This document shows positions 1 through 4,221 of a DNA stretch of 5,533 bases, in pieces (the first letter of the stretch is position 1; every line of letters begins with the position of its first letter). This stretch comes from an uncultured Clostridia bacterium (GTDB taxonomy: Bacteria; Bacillota_A; Clostridia; Christensenellales; UBA1242). The notes below the pieces were generated by a model. The model was not told where the DNA came from, made no database searches, and saw nothing but the letters and a program-made list of their open reading frames with translations. Both the position numbers and the translations under genes were made by a program. The DNA is taken from the NCBI GenBank assembly GCA_947629895.1, contig CANRFP010000067.1:1-5533 (forward strand). Direction: 5' to 3'.

Positions 1-282
1 CATTTTGCAAAAAATATCAAAAGCAAAATGTGCTTGAAATGCGGCAGTTCGCTGGATGGCTGCGCATATGAGTGGGTTTTGTTGTCACTCAATCTCAAAA
101 GGTCAAGAGATGAGTCGTTTGCGGGGCAGGTTGCCACATATGAAGTGACTGCACAGTGCCCACACTGCGGCAAAGAAAGAAAATACAGACAAGAATATCT
201 TGCCGCTGACCTTGTTGACGGCTCTCAAAACAACACCCAAAAGATGATAGAAGACTGGTGTAAAGAAAAATTTGGACATTAA
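1..282 (+). CDS. Zinc-ribbon-like protein, 3' part of a gene running in from the left
   Basis: The frame is open from the first base and ends at the TAA at 280-282. An ATG at 28-30 exists but has no Shine-Dalgarno upstream, and the frame stays open through the edge, so I treat the gene as 5'-truncated by the window. The visible protein has two CxxC knuckles, CLKC just after the ATG and CPHCG about 40 residues later. The 84-residue stretch from that ATG is otherwise polar and charged, with an acidic/lysine-rich end (DWCKEKFGH). Paired CxxC motifs of this kind usually bind one structural zinc in a zinc ribbon, which is inference from the family pattern. No catalytic motif or membrane segment is seen and I do not recognise the protein. 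A hairpin terminator follows at once. Confidence 0.6.
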   Translation, partial: HFAKNIKSKMCLKCGSSLDGCAYEWVLLSLNLKRSRDESFAGQVATYEVTAQCPHCGKERKYRQEYLAADLVDGSQNNTQKMIEDWCKEKFGH

Positions 283-287
283 GTGAT

Positions 288-319
288 AAAAAAAGGCTGA
301 AAGTTTTCAGTCTTTTTTT
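288..319 (+). terminator. Intrinsic terminator of the zinc-ribbon gene
   Basis: An A7 tract (288-294) is followed by an 8-bp stem, GGCTGAAA at 295-302 against TTTCAGTC at 305-312 (one G-T pair). The innermost pairs probably open to form the loop. A T7 tract follows at 313-319. The A and T tracts can extend the stem. It lies 5 nt after the stop codon and is almost identical to the hairpin at 1324-1353. Confidence 0.85.
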
Positions 320-399
320 AAAATTCCTTGCTTAAATGATTGCGCAATAATCGCCAATGATGTCGTTTTCTTAACATATTAAAAAATTTTTAAAATAAA

Positions 400-428
400 T
401 ATACATTTTTGAAAATTTGTGTTATAAT
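400..428 (+). promoter_or_regulatory. Extended -10 promoter abutting the GNAT start codon
   Basis: A perfect extended -10, TGT followed by TATAAT, lies at 420-428. A 4/6 match to the -35 consensus (TATACA, 400-405) sits 17 bp upstream. Only 6 nt (429-434) separate the -10 from the ATG at 435, so the expected transcription start falls on or beside the start codon. No Shine-Dalgarno is present. The sequence therefore predicts a leaderless mRNA. Confidence 0.7.
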
Positions 429-434
429 GAATAT

Positions 435-1319
435 ATGAATGAAAAATTAAACAACAAAATTAATGAAAGATTAAACGCCTATACATCAAAAATGCCGCTA
501 AATAGAGATTTTTTCTATGAATTTTTTGATGTGTTGGAAGAAAATGGTTATAAAAACAATTCGGATAAAGTTTTGGACATTGTTTTTCAAAATTTGAATT
601 ATGTTGTTGATAGGGACTCCAAAGAACCTTTGCGTTTTATGGTAAATTTTCCAGTGTGCAAAAAGCGTAGTCATGAATTGTTAGAATTTTTTAGAACAAA
701 GTTGTCTGAGTCTGATGACAAACATTCTTTGATAGACGAAATGTTTGACTTTGTAAAATCACAAACATCATCCCAAACTTCGTTTAATACACTGTTTGTG
801 AAATATCTTTCACTGAAATATAATGACGAAATTGAATTAGATATGAAGAACGCTGATTTTTCTGTCAAAGATGATGATTTAGTTATCTTTGCAAAATTGG
901 GAAATTTTGGAATAGGTGCTTTGGAAGCATCTTATTATGACAGTGTCGGCGTGACTATGCATGAAGTCCGAACTTATGATGGGCTTACAAGCCAAAGAAT
1001 TGGGCTTATGCTTATGCAAAAGTTATTTCAAATTGTTGATGAAAAACACCCTGAACAACAAGATTTGCTTGTTCAAAATGTTTTAAACAAAAATGTTGGT
1101 GCACAAAGATTTTATGAAAGACTTGGCGGAGAATTTTATACTCTTGACGGAAAACATATCAAGCGTGAAGATATAACTGCCGACTATCCACAAAAGGGCA
1201 AAACGAATGTGTTTTATGATAAAGAAGCCATAAAAAAACTTGCAAATGCCGAAACTGTCAAACCTTTGAATTTACAAGATTTTATATCTCGACAAAAAGA
1301 AAGTGCTTATTCTAAATAA
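435..1319 (+). CDS. GNAT-family N-acetyltransferase with an unrecognised N-terminal region
   Basis: 294 aa from the ATG at 435. A TTG at 417 is in frame but would put the promoter -10 box inside the gene, so I reject it. Residues about 145-240 look like a GNAT acetyl-CoA-binding core. The stretch around TSQRIGLMLMQ (185-195) resembles the motif A pyrophosphate-binding loop and following helix. NVLNKNVGAQRFYERLGGEF (215-234) is the typical motif B with the asparagine and the FYERLG helix. GNAT enzymes move an acetyl group from acetyl-CoA to an amine, but the substrate cannot be inferred here. Residues 1-140 are helical-looking, charged and not recognised, and the last 50 residues are a polar tail. 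The protein is probably cytoplasmic, as no signal peptide or membrane segment is visible. It is monocistronic between two near-identical terminators. Codons are very AT-rich, especially in the 5' part. Confidence 0.7.
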   Translation: MNEKLNNKINERLNAYTSKMPLNRDFFYEFFDVLEENGYKNNSDKVLDIVFQNLNYVVDRDSKEPLRFMVNFPVCKKRSHELLEFFRTKLSESDDKHSLIDEMFDFVKSQTSSQTSFNTLFVKYLSLKYNDEIELDMKNADFSVKDDDLVIFAKLGNFGIGALEASYYDSVGVTMHEVRTYDGLTSQRIGLMLMQKLFQIVDEKHPEQQDLLVQNVLNKNVGAQRFYERLGGEFYTLDGKHIKREDITADYPQKGKTNVFYDKEAIKKLANAETVKPLNLQDFISRQKESAYSK

Positions 1320-1323
1320 TAGC

Positions 1324-1353
1324 AAAAAGGCTGAAAATTTTCAGTCTTTTTTT
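1324..1353. terminator. Bidirectional terminator between the convergent GNAT and ASCH genes
   Basis: An A5 tract (1324-1328), a stem formed by GGCTGAAA (1329-1336) and TTTCAGTC (1339-1346), then a T7 tract (1347-1353). The symmetry of A and T tracts means it can act on both strands. It lies 4 nt after the GNAT stop codon and 14 nt beyond the ASCH stop on the other strand. The core differs from the 288-319 hairpin by one base at the centre. Confidence 0.85.
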
Positions 1354-1367
1354 GTTTTTGTGGTGAA

Positions 1368-1712
1368 TTATTTCAATAGTTCAACTTTTATTGCTACTAC
1401 GCCATATTTTAACTCGTTTTCGATTGAATAAAAACCATAATAAATGCTTTCAACTTCATCTTTACTCAAATTTTCAAAACCAATTTTTTCCAGTGGCAAA
1501 GTGTCCACCATTTCTTTGAAAGATTTAAAATAAACCAAATCTTTGACAACAGTTTGCAAAGTTTCGGTTAGTTCTGGTTCTTTTTTAAAGATTATAACGT
1601 CTCCGATATCTATTATTTTTCTTTTTTCATCATTAAGCCTTATTTCATAAACTTTTGAACCATTTTTGATTTTATTAAAATATACAGCCTTTAGTTTCAT
1701 TTCGTGGATCAT
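1368..1712 (-). CDS. ASCH-domain-like small protein
   Basis: 114 aa from the ATG at 1712-1710. A GTG at 1721 is in frame, but its bases form part of the Shine-Dalgarno GAGG (1724-1721), which is ideally spaced (8 nt) for the ATG. The N-terminal half matches the ASCH pattern: a short beta strand MKLKAVYFNKIKNG, then G18-S-K20-V-Y-E23-I-R25-L-N-D, then a GD turn at 37-38 followed by VIIF. The conserved K..E.R positions line the cleft in this PUA-like fold. ASCH proteins are proposed RNA-binding or nucleoside-processing modules, and one relative, YqfB, is an N4-acetylcytidine amidohydrolase. The activity here is not known. The C-terminus (YYGFYSIENELKYGVVAIKV) is the closing strand region typical of small stand-alone ASCH proteins. 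It is the second gene of an apparent operon, 45 nt after the CYTH-like gene, and ends at the shared terminator. Confidence 0.7.
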   Translation of the reverse strand: MIHEMKLKAVYFNKIKNGSKVYEIRLNDEKRKIIDIGDVIIFKKEPELTETLQTVVKDLVYFKSFKEMVDTLPLEKIGFENLSKDEVESIYYGFYSIENELKYGVVAIKVELLK

Positions 1713-1720
1713 ATGTTTCA

Positions 1721-1724
1721 CCTC
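1721..1724 (-). promoter_or_regulatory. Ribosome binding site of the ASCH gene
   Basis: GAGG on the minus strand, 8 nt before the ATG at 1712. It decides against the upstream in-frame GTG at 1721, which overlaps it. Confidence 0.7.
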
Positions 1725-1757
1725 TTTTTGTTTTAGAATAAAGGAGTTTAGTGAAAC

Positions 1758-2243
1758 TTACTCGAAAAAGTTGATAAATCTTGAAGATACATCATTATAA
1801 ACTTTTTCGACAGCAGTTTGTTCGCCTTCTATGGCAACAACTTTCATTTCTGGGCGAGTGTAGTCATCAATCTCAAATTTTACACCATCCTTTTCAAAAA
1901 CATAGCGTGTTCTAAGGTTATCTGCGGCAATTTTAAATTCTAACACATCTAAAACGGATTTTATAATTTTCAAATTTTCGCTGTTTAATTCCATTGGCAA
2001 AGACTCGCTTGAGATATTTAAGTTTTGCTTTTTTCTATTTACATTCTTGCAATCAAAAATGGTTTTTTCTTGACCTTTAATAGTTTCTGTGGTAATTCTG
2101 GCAATTATGTGTTCACAATTTTTATTTTCGTAAACAACACGGTTTTGGATGACCACATCAAACTCTTTGTATCCATTTTTTCTGCAATATTCCAAAAATG
2201 GCAAAATGGATTTTACCTTAAAAGACCTTTCGTATTCTTTCAT
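1758..2243 (-). CDS. CYTH-like (triphosphate tunnel) protein with altered signature residues
   Basis: 161 aa, ATG at 2243-2241, preceded by AAGGAGG (2256-2250) with 6-nt spacing. The order of elements fits a CYTH domain: an N-terminal acidic strand MKEYERSFKV (E3, E5), a basic strand HIIARIT (R49), a lysine strand FDCKNVN (K66), arginines R111 and R113, an acidic strand KFEIDD (E124, D126, D127) and a late VVAIEGE strand (E139, E141). CYTH proteins use charged residues inside a beta tunnel to bind triphosphates and metal, as in class IV adenylate cyclases, thiamine triphosphatases and tripolyphosphatases. Here the ExExK signature reads ExExS, with a lysine two residues later, and the late ExE pair is shifted or partly lost. 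Activity may therefore be changed or absent. I judged this by eye against the remembered family pattern, not by alignment. It is the first gene of a minus-strand pair with the ASCH gene. Confidence 0.6.
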   Translation of the reverse strand: MKEYERSFKVKSILPFLEYCRKNGYKEFDVVIQNRVVYENKNCEHIIARITTETIKGQEKTIFDCKNVNRKKQNLNISSESLPMELNSENLKIIKSVLDVLEFKIAADNLRTRYVFEKDGVKFEIDDYTRPEMKVVAIEGEQTAVEKVYNDVSSRFINFFE

Positions 2244-2280
2244 AAAAAACCTCCTTCTTTTTATGATATTTTAAGATGAT

Positions 2281-2360
2281 CCAGGGTTCTGTTTGCGAAG
2301 CAAACGCAAAATCAAGGATTTTGCAAGCCCCGTGGCAACAAAAAATTTCCAATTAAAGCG
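2281..2360 (+). repeat. Structured repeat, copy 1 (three-way-junction fold)
   Basis: This 80-bp segment recurs at 2548-2623. The outer stem is CCAGGGTT (2281-2288) against AAGCCC..TGG (2325-2335), with a bulged G2332 and one spare C. Inside are two abutting hairpins. H1 is GTTTGC (2291-2296), loop GAA, GCAAAC (2300-2305). H2 is GCAAAATC (2306-2313), loop AAG, GATTTTGC (2317-2324). An AT-rich tail containing TTTCCAATTAAAGCG (2346-2360) is shared with copy 2. The repeat sits directly upstream of the CYTH gene, whose -35 region would fall inside it. No known repeat family is recognised. Confidence 0.8.
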
Positions 2361-2547
2361 TAAAGCCAGGGGCTCGTTTTGGAAGCGAAGCGGACAATTG
2401 GCACGAAAGCCATCACGCCACGCCAACAGCCACGTCACAGACGGCGTTTTGGCTCGTTTTTAAACAAGTTTAAAAAGCATCGCTTTTACACTTGTCTGTT
2501 CCTTTTCCCCAAAAATAGTGAATATTTTTGGGGGACCCCAAATTATT
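2361..2547. other. Non-coding hairpin-rich spacer between the two structured repeats
   Basis: No credible gene lies here. Visible structures are: GCCAGGGGCTCG (2367-2378), identical over 12 bases to the T-arm region of tRNA-Lys at 2751-2762 and complementary to the AGCCCCGTGGC stretch of repeat copy 1; a nested hairpin ACAAGT (2464-2469) against ACTTGT (2490-2495), enclosing AAAAGC, loop ATC, GCTTTT (2473-2487); and a strong 11-bp hairpin, CCCCAAAAATA (2507-2517) against TATTTTTGGGG (2523-2533). GACCCCAAA (2534-2542) can compete for the right arm of that last hairpin. Confidence 0.6.
2507..2533. repeat. Strong inverted repeat, 11-bp stem with 5-nt loop
   Basis: CCCCAAAAATA (2507-2517) and TATTTTTGGGG (2523-2533) are exact reverse complements around GTGAA. 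CCCCAAA at 2536-2542 offers an alternative partner for the right arm. It lacks a terminator-type T tract after the G run, so a termination role is not supported. Confidence 0.75.
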
Positions 2548-2623
2548 CCAGGGTTCTGTTTGCGAAGCAAACGCAAATCGGAGATTTGCAAGCCCGTGGC
2601 AATAAAAATTTCCAATTAAAGCG
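2548..2623 (+). repeat. Structured repeat, copy 2
   Basis: A 76-bp near-copy of 2281-2360. The outer stem is CCAGGGTT (2548-2555) against AAGCCC-G-TGG (2590-2599). H1 is identical, GTTTGC-GAA-GCAAAC (2558-2572). H2 is one base pair shorter than in copy 1: GCAAATC (2573-2579), loop GGA, GATTTGC (2583-2589). Loss of one A in the left arm is matched by loss of one T in the right arm. The tail TTTCCAATTAAAGCG (2609-2623) is conserved, and similarity stops there. Confidence 0.8.
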
Positions 2624-2660
2624 ATTGCGCAAAACCGCCAACGAAGTGCGGTTTTCAATC
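2623..2660. repeat. Imperfect inverted repeat downstream of structured repeat copy 2
   Basis: GATTG (2623-2627) pairs with CAATC (2656-2660), and AAAACCGC (2631-2638) pairs with GCGGTTTT (2648-2655). The left side has a CGC bulge, and the tip reads AC-GAA-GT. The fold is stable on either strand. It could be a back-up terminator for the tRNA transcript, but this is only inferred. Confidence 0.6.
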
Positions 2661-2668
2661 GGCGCAAA

Positions 2669-2742
2669 ACAGAAAAAACAAGCGTCAAGCGAAGGCTTTT
2701 TTGTGGAACAAAAAACCGCGCCAAAAGCGCAGTTTTTTCTGT
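2669..2742. repeat. Nested inverted repeats just 3' of the tRNA
   Basis: ACAGAAAAAAC (2669-2679) and GTTTTTTCTGT (2732-2742) are exact 11-bp inverted repeats that enclose the tRNA terminator. A second perfect hairpin, TTTTTTGT, loop GGA, ACAAAAAA (2697-2715), competes for the same A6/T6 tracts. Read on the minus strand, the terminator hairpin forms first, and the larger pairings would need readthrough. Confidence 0.6.
2710..2738 (-). terminator. Intrinsic terminator of tRNA-Lys
   Basis: On the minus strand, AAAAAACTGCGC (2738-2727), loop TTTTG, then GCGCGGTTTTTT (2721-2710) gives a 12-bp stem with one T-G pair ending in a T6 tract. It starts 4 nt after the encoded CCA. The placement fits a monocistronic tRNA unit. 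Confidence 0.85.
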
Positions 2743-2817
2743 GGTGGATTGCCAGGGGCTCGAACCCTGGACCCTTCGATTAAGAGTCGAATGCTCTACC
2801 AACTGAGCTAGCAATCC
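2742..2817 (-). tRNA. tRNA-Lys(CTT)
   Basis: A complete 76-nt cloverleaf with encoded CCA. The acceptor stem is GGATTGC (2817-2811) with GCAATCC (2752-2746), discriminator A and CCA at 2744-2742. The D-arm is GCTC / GAGC around AGTTGGTA. The anticodon stem is TTCGA / TCGAA with the 7-nt loop CTCTTAA, giving anticodon CTT at positions 34-36, which reads the lysine codon AAG. The variable loop is GGGTC. The T-arm is CAGGG / CCCTG around TTCGAGC. All invariant positions checked (T8, A9, the GG of the D-loop, T33 and TTC of the T-loop) are present. Promoter and terminator are its own. The T-arm sequence is echoed in the nearby repeats. Confidence 0.97.
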
Positions 2818-2840
2818 ATAGTTTCCAACGAAAAACTATG
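2817..2840. repeat. Inverted repeat at the tRNA 5' boundary
   Basis: CATAGTTT (2817-2824) and AAACTATG (2833-2840) are exact inverted repeats and include the first base of the tRNA. The predicted transcription start (about 2837) lies inside the upstream arm, so only part of the hairpin would exist in RNA. A role in 5' processing is possible but unproven. Confidence 0.5.
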
Positions 2841-2843
2841 TGT

Positions 2844-2872
2844 ATTATACTACACAAATTTGGCAATGTCAA
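2844..2872 (-). promoter_or_regulatory. Perfect sigma-A-type promoter of tRNA-Lys
   Basis: On the minus strand TTGACA (2872-2867), a 17-bp spacer and TATAAT (2849-2844) match the consensus at all 12 positions. Predicted transcription starts near 2837, about 20 nt before the mature tRNA 5' end. Confidence 0.93.
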
Positions 2873-2893
2873 TTGATTTTAGGAAGAAAATTT

Positions 2894-3070
2894 TTAATCT
2901 TCCAAATCATCCACTTGAATAGTTCCGTGCAAGTTTTCAAAATCTCTAATATATCTTTTAATAGCGATTTCGACTTCCTTGTTTTTACTGCGACCATTGA
3001 AGGTGGCGGTGTATTCAAGTTTTTTATGCATTACACTTGATATTCTTAGAGTAAACTTTGGCTTGGTCAT
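2894..3070 (-). CDS. Ribbon-helix-helix (Arc-like) small protein
   Basis: 58 aa from the ATG at 3070-3068. GGAGG (3083-3079) is 8 nt upstream and rules out longer in-frame starts such as the one at 3091. The protein shows the ribbon-helix-helix plan: a short strand KFTLRIS (5-11), helix 1 VMHKKLEYTATF (13-24), the loop NGRSKN (25-30) and helix 2 KEVEIAIKRYIRDFE (31-45), then a short acidic tail. Proteins of this fold dimerise and place the strand pair in the DNA major groove. Many are autorepressors or antitoxins. No toxin-like partner is adjacent: the next feature on the same strand is the tRNA, and alr is divergent. It might control its own promoter or alr across the 123-nt gap. That is inference from position only. 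Confidence 0.75.
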   Translation of the reverse strand: MTKPKFTLRISSVMHKKLEYTATFNGRSKNKEVEIAIKRYIRDFENLHGTIQVDDLED

Positions 3071-3078
3071 ATAAAACG

Positions 3079-3083
3079 CCTCC
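3079..3083 (-). promoter_or_regulatory. Ribosome binding site of the RHH gene
   Basis: GGAGG on the minus strand, 8 nt before the ATG at 3070. It fixes the start of the 58-aa protein. Confidence 0.8.
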
Positions 3084-3181
3084 ATACACAAATTTTACTA
3101 AAAAATGAAAAAAATTTCTTTAAAATGCCGTCACAATTCGACACATTTTGCAAAAAACGCACAAAAAAGTGGCTTTTTGAA

Positions 3182-3187
3182 TATAAA
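3182..3187 (+). promoter_or_regulatory. Possible -10 box of alr, adjacent to the ATG
   Basis: TATAAA lies 6 nt before the ATG at 3194, the same distance as the -10 boxes of the GNAT and rsmD genes. It has no exact TGn extension (the TG is one base off) and no good -35, so it is much weaker evidence than those two. No Shine-Dalgarno is present. Confidence 0.4.
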
Positions 3188-3193
3188 AAATGC

Positions 3194-4180
3194 ATGAATA
3201 ATGAAAAAATTTTGAATTCTGGCAATCTTTTATACAATCTCAATCACTTCTCTGGGCGGAAGATTTGCGCAATGGTAAAATCAAACGCCTATGGGCATGG
3301 CGTGCGTGAAATTGTGGAAATTTTAAACGGCAAAGTGGCGTATTTTGGCGTTGTAAGTGCGGACGAAGGGGCGGTGGTGAGAAGATACACAGACGCGCAG
3401 ATTTTGGTTTGCGCAAGGACGGACAATTTTGCAAAGTGTCGCAAATTTGACTTGGAAATAATGGTTGAAAACGAACGCGACATTCTTCGTGCAAAAAACC
3501 TTGGGATGCATCTTAAAATCGACTGCGGGATGCACCGCTTTGGCGTTTCAAGCGAGATTGAAATGAAGATGATTGACAGACTTTTGGAAGAGAAAGGCGT
3601 TCTTTTGAAATCCGTTTGCACGCATTTTCCACGAACTGAAAATGAAAAAGAAACAAAGGAAAACTACAAACAATTTTTGCATCTAAACAGTTTACTTTCG
3701 CAAAAACCACCGATTTGTTTTGGTGGCAGCGCAATTGAGAAATATCCGTTTGATTTTGATATGCAAAGGGTTGGCATTGGGCTGTATGGCTATGGGGACA
3801 GTTCGCTTCGGCCAGTCATGCAAGTTGCATCTCATGTTGTCAAGGTTTTCCATGCAAAACGCGGAGATTTTATCGGCTACGGGCAAAAATACAAGGTTAA
3901 AAAAGACGACGTATTTGCCGTTGTGAACTTGGGCTATGGCGACGGGCTTTTTCGCGGGCTTTCTTCCAATTTTAAAGTGGAGATAAATGGCAAGATGTTT
4001 GACGCGGTTGGAAACATTTGCATGGACGCATTTTTTGTTAAGGTTGACGAAAATGTGAAAGTTGGTGACAAGGTTTTTGTTATGAAAGATGCGCAAAGTT
4101 TGGCAAGGCGTGTTGGCACAATTCCTTATGAAATTTTGACTAATTTTTCAAAATTGCGTGGAAAAACAGTTATTATTTGA
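3194..4180 (+). CDS. alr: Alanine racemase
   Basis: 328 aa from the ATG at 3194. It interconverts L- and D-alanine using pyridoxal phosphate and supplies D-alanine for peptidoglycan in the cytoplasm. The N-terminal barrel carries the PLP lysine K29 in MVKSNAYGHG. K108 to R115 lie in KIDCGMHRFGV (family DTGMxRxG, here with C for T). H144 is in THFP, S179 in GGSA, and R192 in RVGIGLYGYG contacts the PLP ring. The C-terminal domain carries the catalytic tyrosine Y229 (IGYGQKY), NLGYGDGLFR (245-254), GNICMD (273-278) and PYEILT (311-316). It is shorter than usual (about 360-390 aa), mainly at the N-terminus. An ATG at 3125 would add 23 residues that do not resemble the family, and neither start has a Shine-Dalgarno, so 3194 is a judgement. 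It is divergent from the RHH gene and 41 nt ahead of rsmD. No clear terminator follows. Confidence 0.95.
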   Translation: MNNEKILNSGNLLYNLNHFSGRKICAMVKSNAYGHGVREIVEILNGKVAYFGVVSADEGAVVRRYTDAQILVCARTDNFAKCRKFDLEIMVENERDILRAKNLGMHLKIDCGMHRFGVSSEIEMKMIDRLLEEKGVLLKSVCTHFPRTENEKETKENYKQFLHLNSLLSQKPPICFGGSAIEKYPFDFDMQRVGIGLYGYGDSSLRPVMQVASHVVKVFHAKRGDFIGYGQKYKVKKDDVFAVVNLGYGDGLFRGLSSNFKVEINGKMFDAVGNICMDAFFVKVDENVKVGDKVFVMKDAQSLARRVGTIPYEILTNFSKLRGKTVII

Positions 4181-4186
4181 TTTTTT

Positions 4187-4215
4187 TTGCTTTTTTTATG
4201 CAAATATGCTATTAT
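4187..4215 (+). promoter_or_regulatory. Extended -10 promoter abutting the rsmD start codon
   Basis: TGC followed by TATTAT (4207-4215) is an extended -10. TTGCTT (4187-4192) is a plausible -35 with a 17-bp spacer. Six nt (4216-4221) separate it from the ATG at 4222, the same geometry as the GNAT promoter. It lies just past the alr stop codon, so rsmD probably has its own transcript, predicted leaderless. Confidence 0.65.
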
Positions 4216-4221
4216 TTTCAT

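Noticed and set aside
417..434. TTG start extending the GNAT protein by six residues
   Set aside because: It would place the consensus -10 box inside the coding sequence and has no ribosome site.
2281..2623. CRISPR-like array
   Set aside because: There are only two copies, 267 bp apart. The repeats are long and multi-hairpin, and the spacer is a single hairpin-rich stretch.
2379..2783. 134-codon plus-strand open frame
   Set aside because: It runs through structured repeat copy 2 and into the tRNA gene antisense. It has no ribosome site, its composition follows the hairpins, and its last residues are the translated tRNA.
2470..2814. 114-codon minus-strand open frame
   Set aside because: It begins inside the tRNA (LAQLVEHSTLNRRVQGSSPW is a classic translation of a tRNA) and continues through hairpins.
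2894..3193. Toxin-antitoxin operon with the RHH protein as antitoxin
   Set aside because: No toxin-like gene is next to it on either strand. Its same-strand neighbour is the tRNA with its own promoter.
3289..4119. Several minus-strand open frames antisense to alr
   Set aside because: They are shadows of a gene with complete family motifs on the plus strand, and their composition (serine/arginine/cysteine-rich) is typical of antisense frames.
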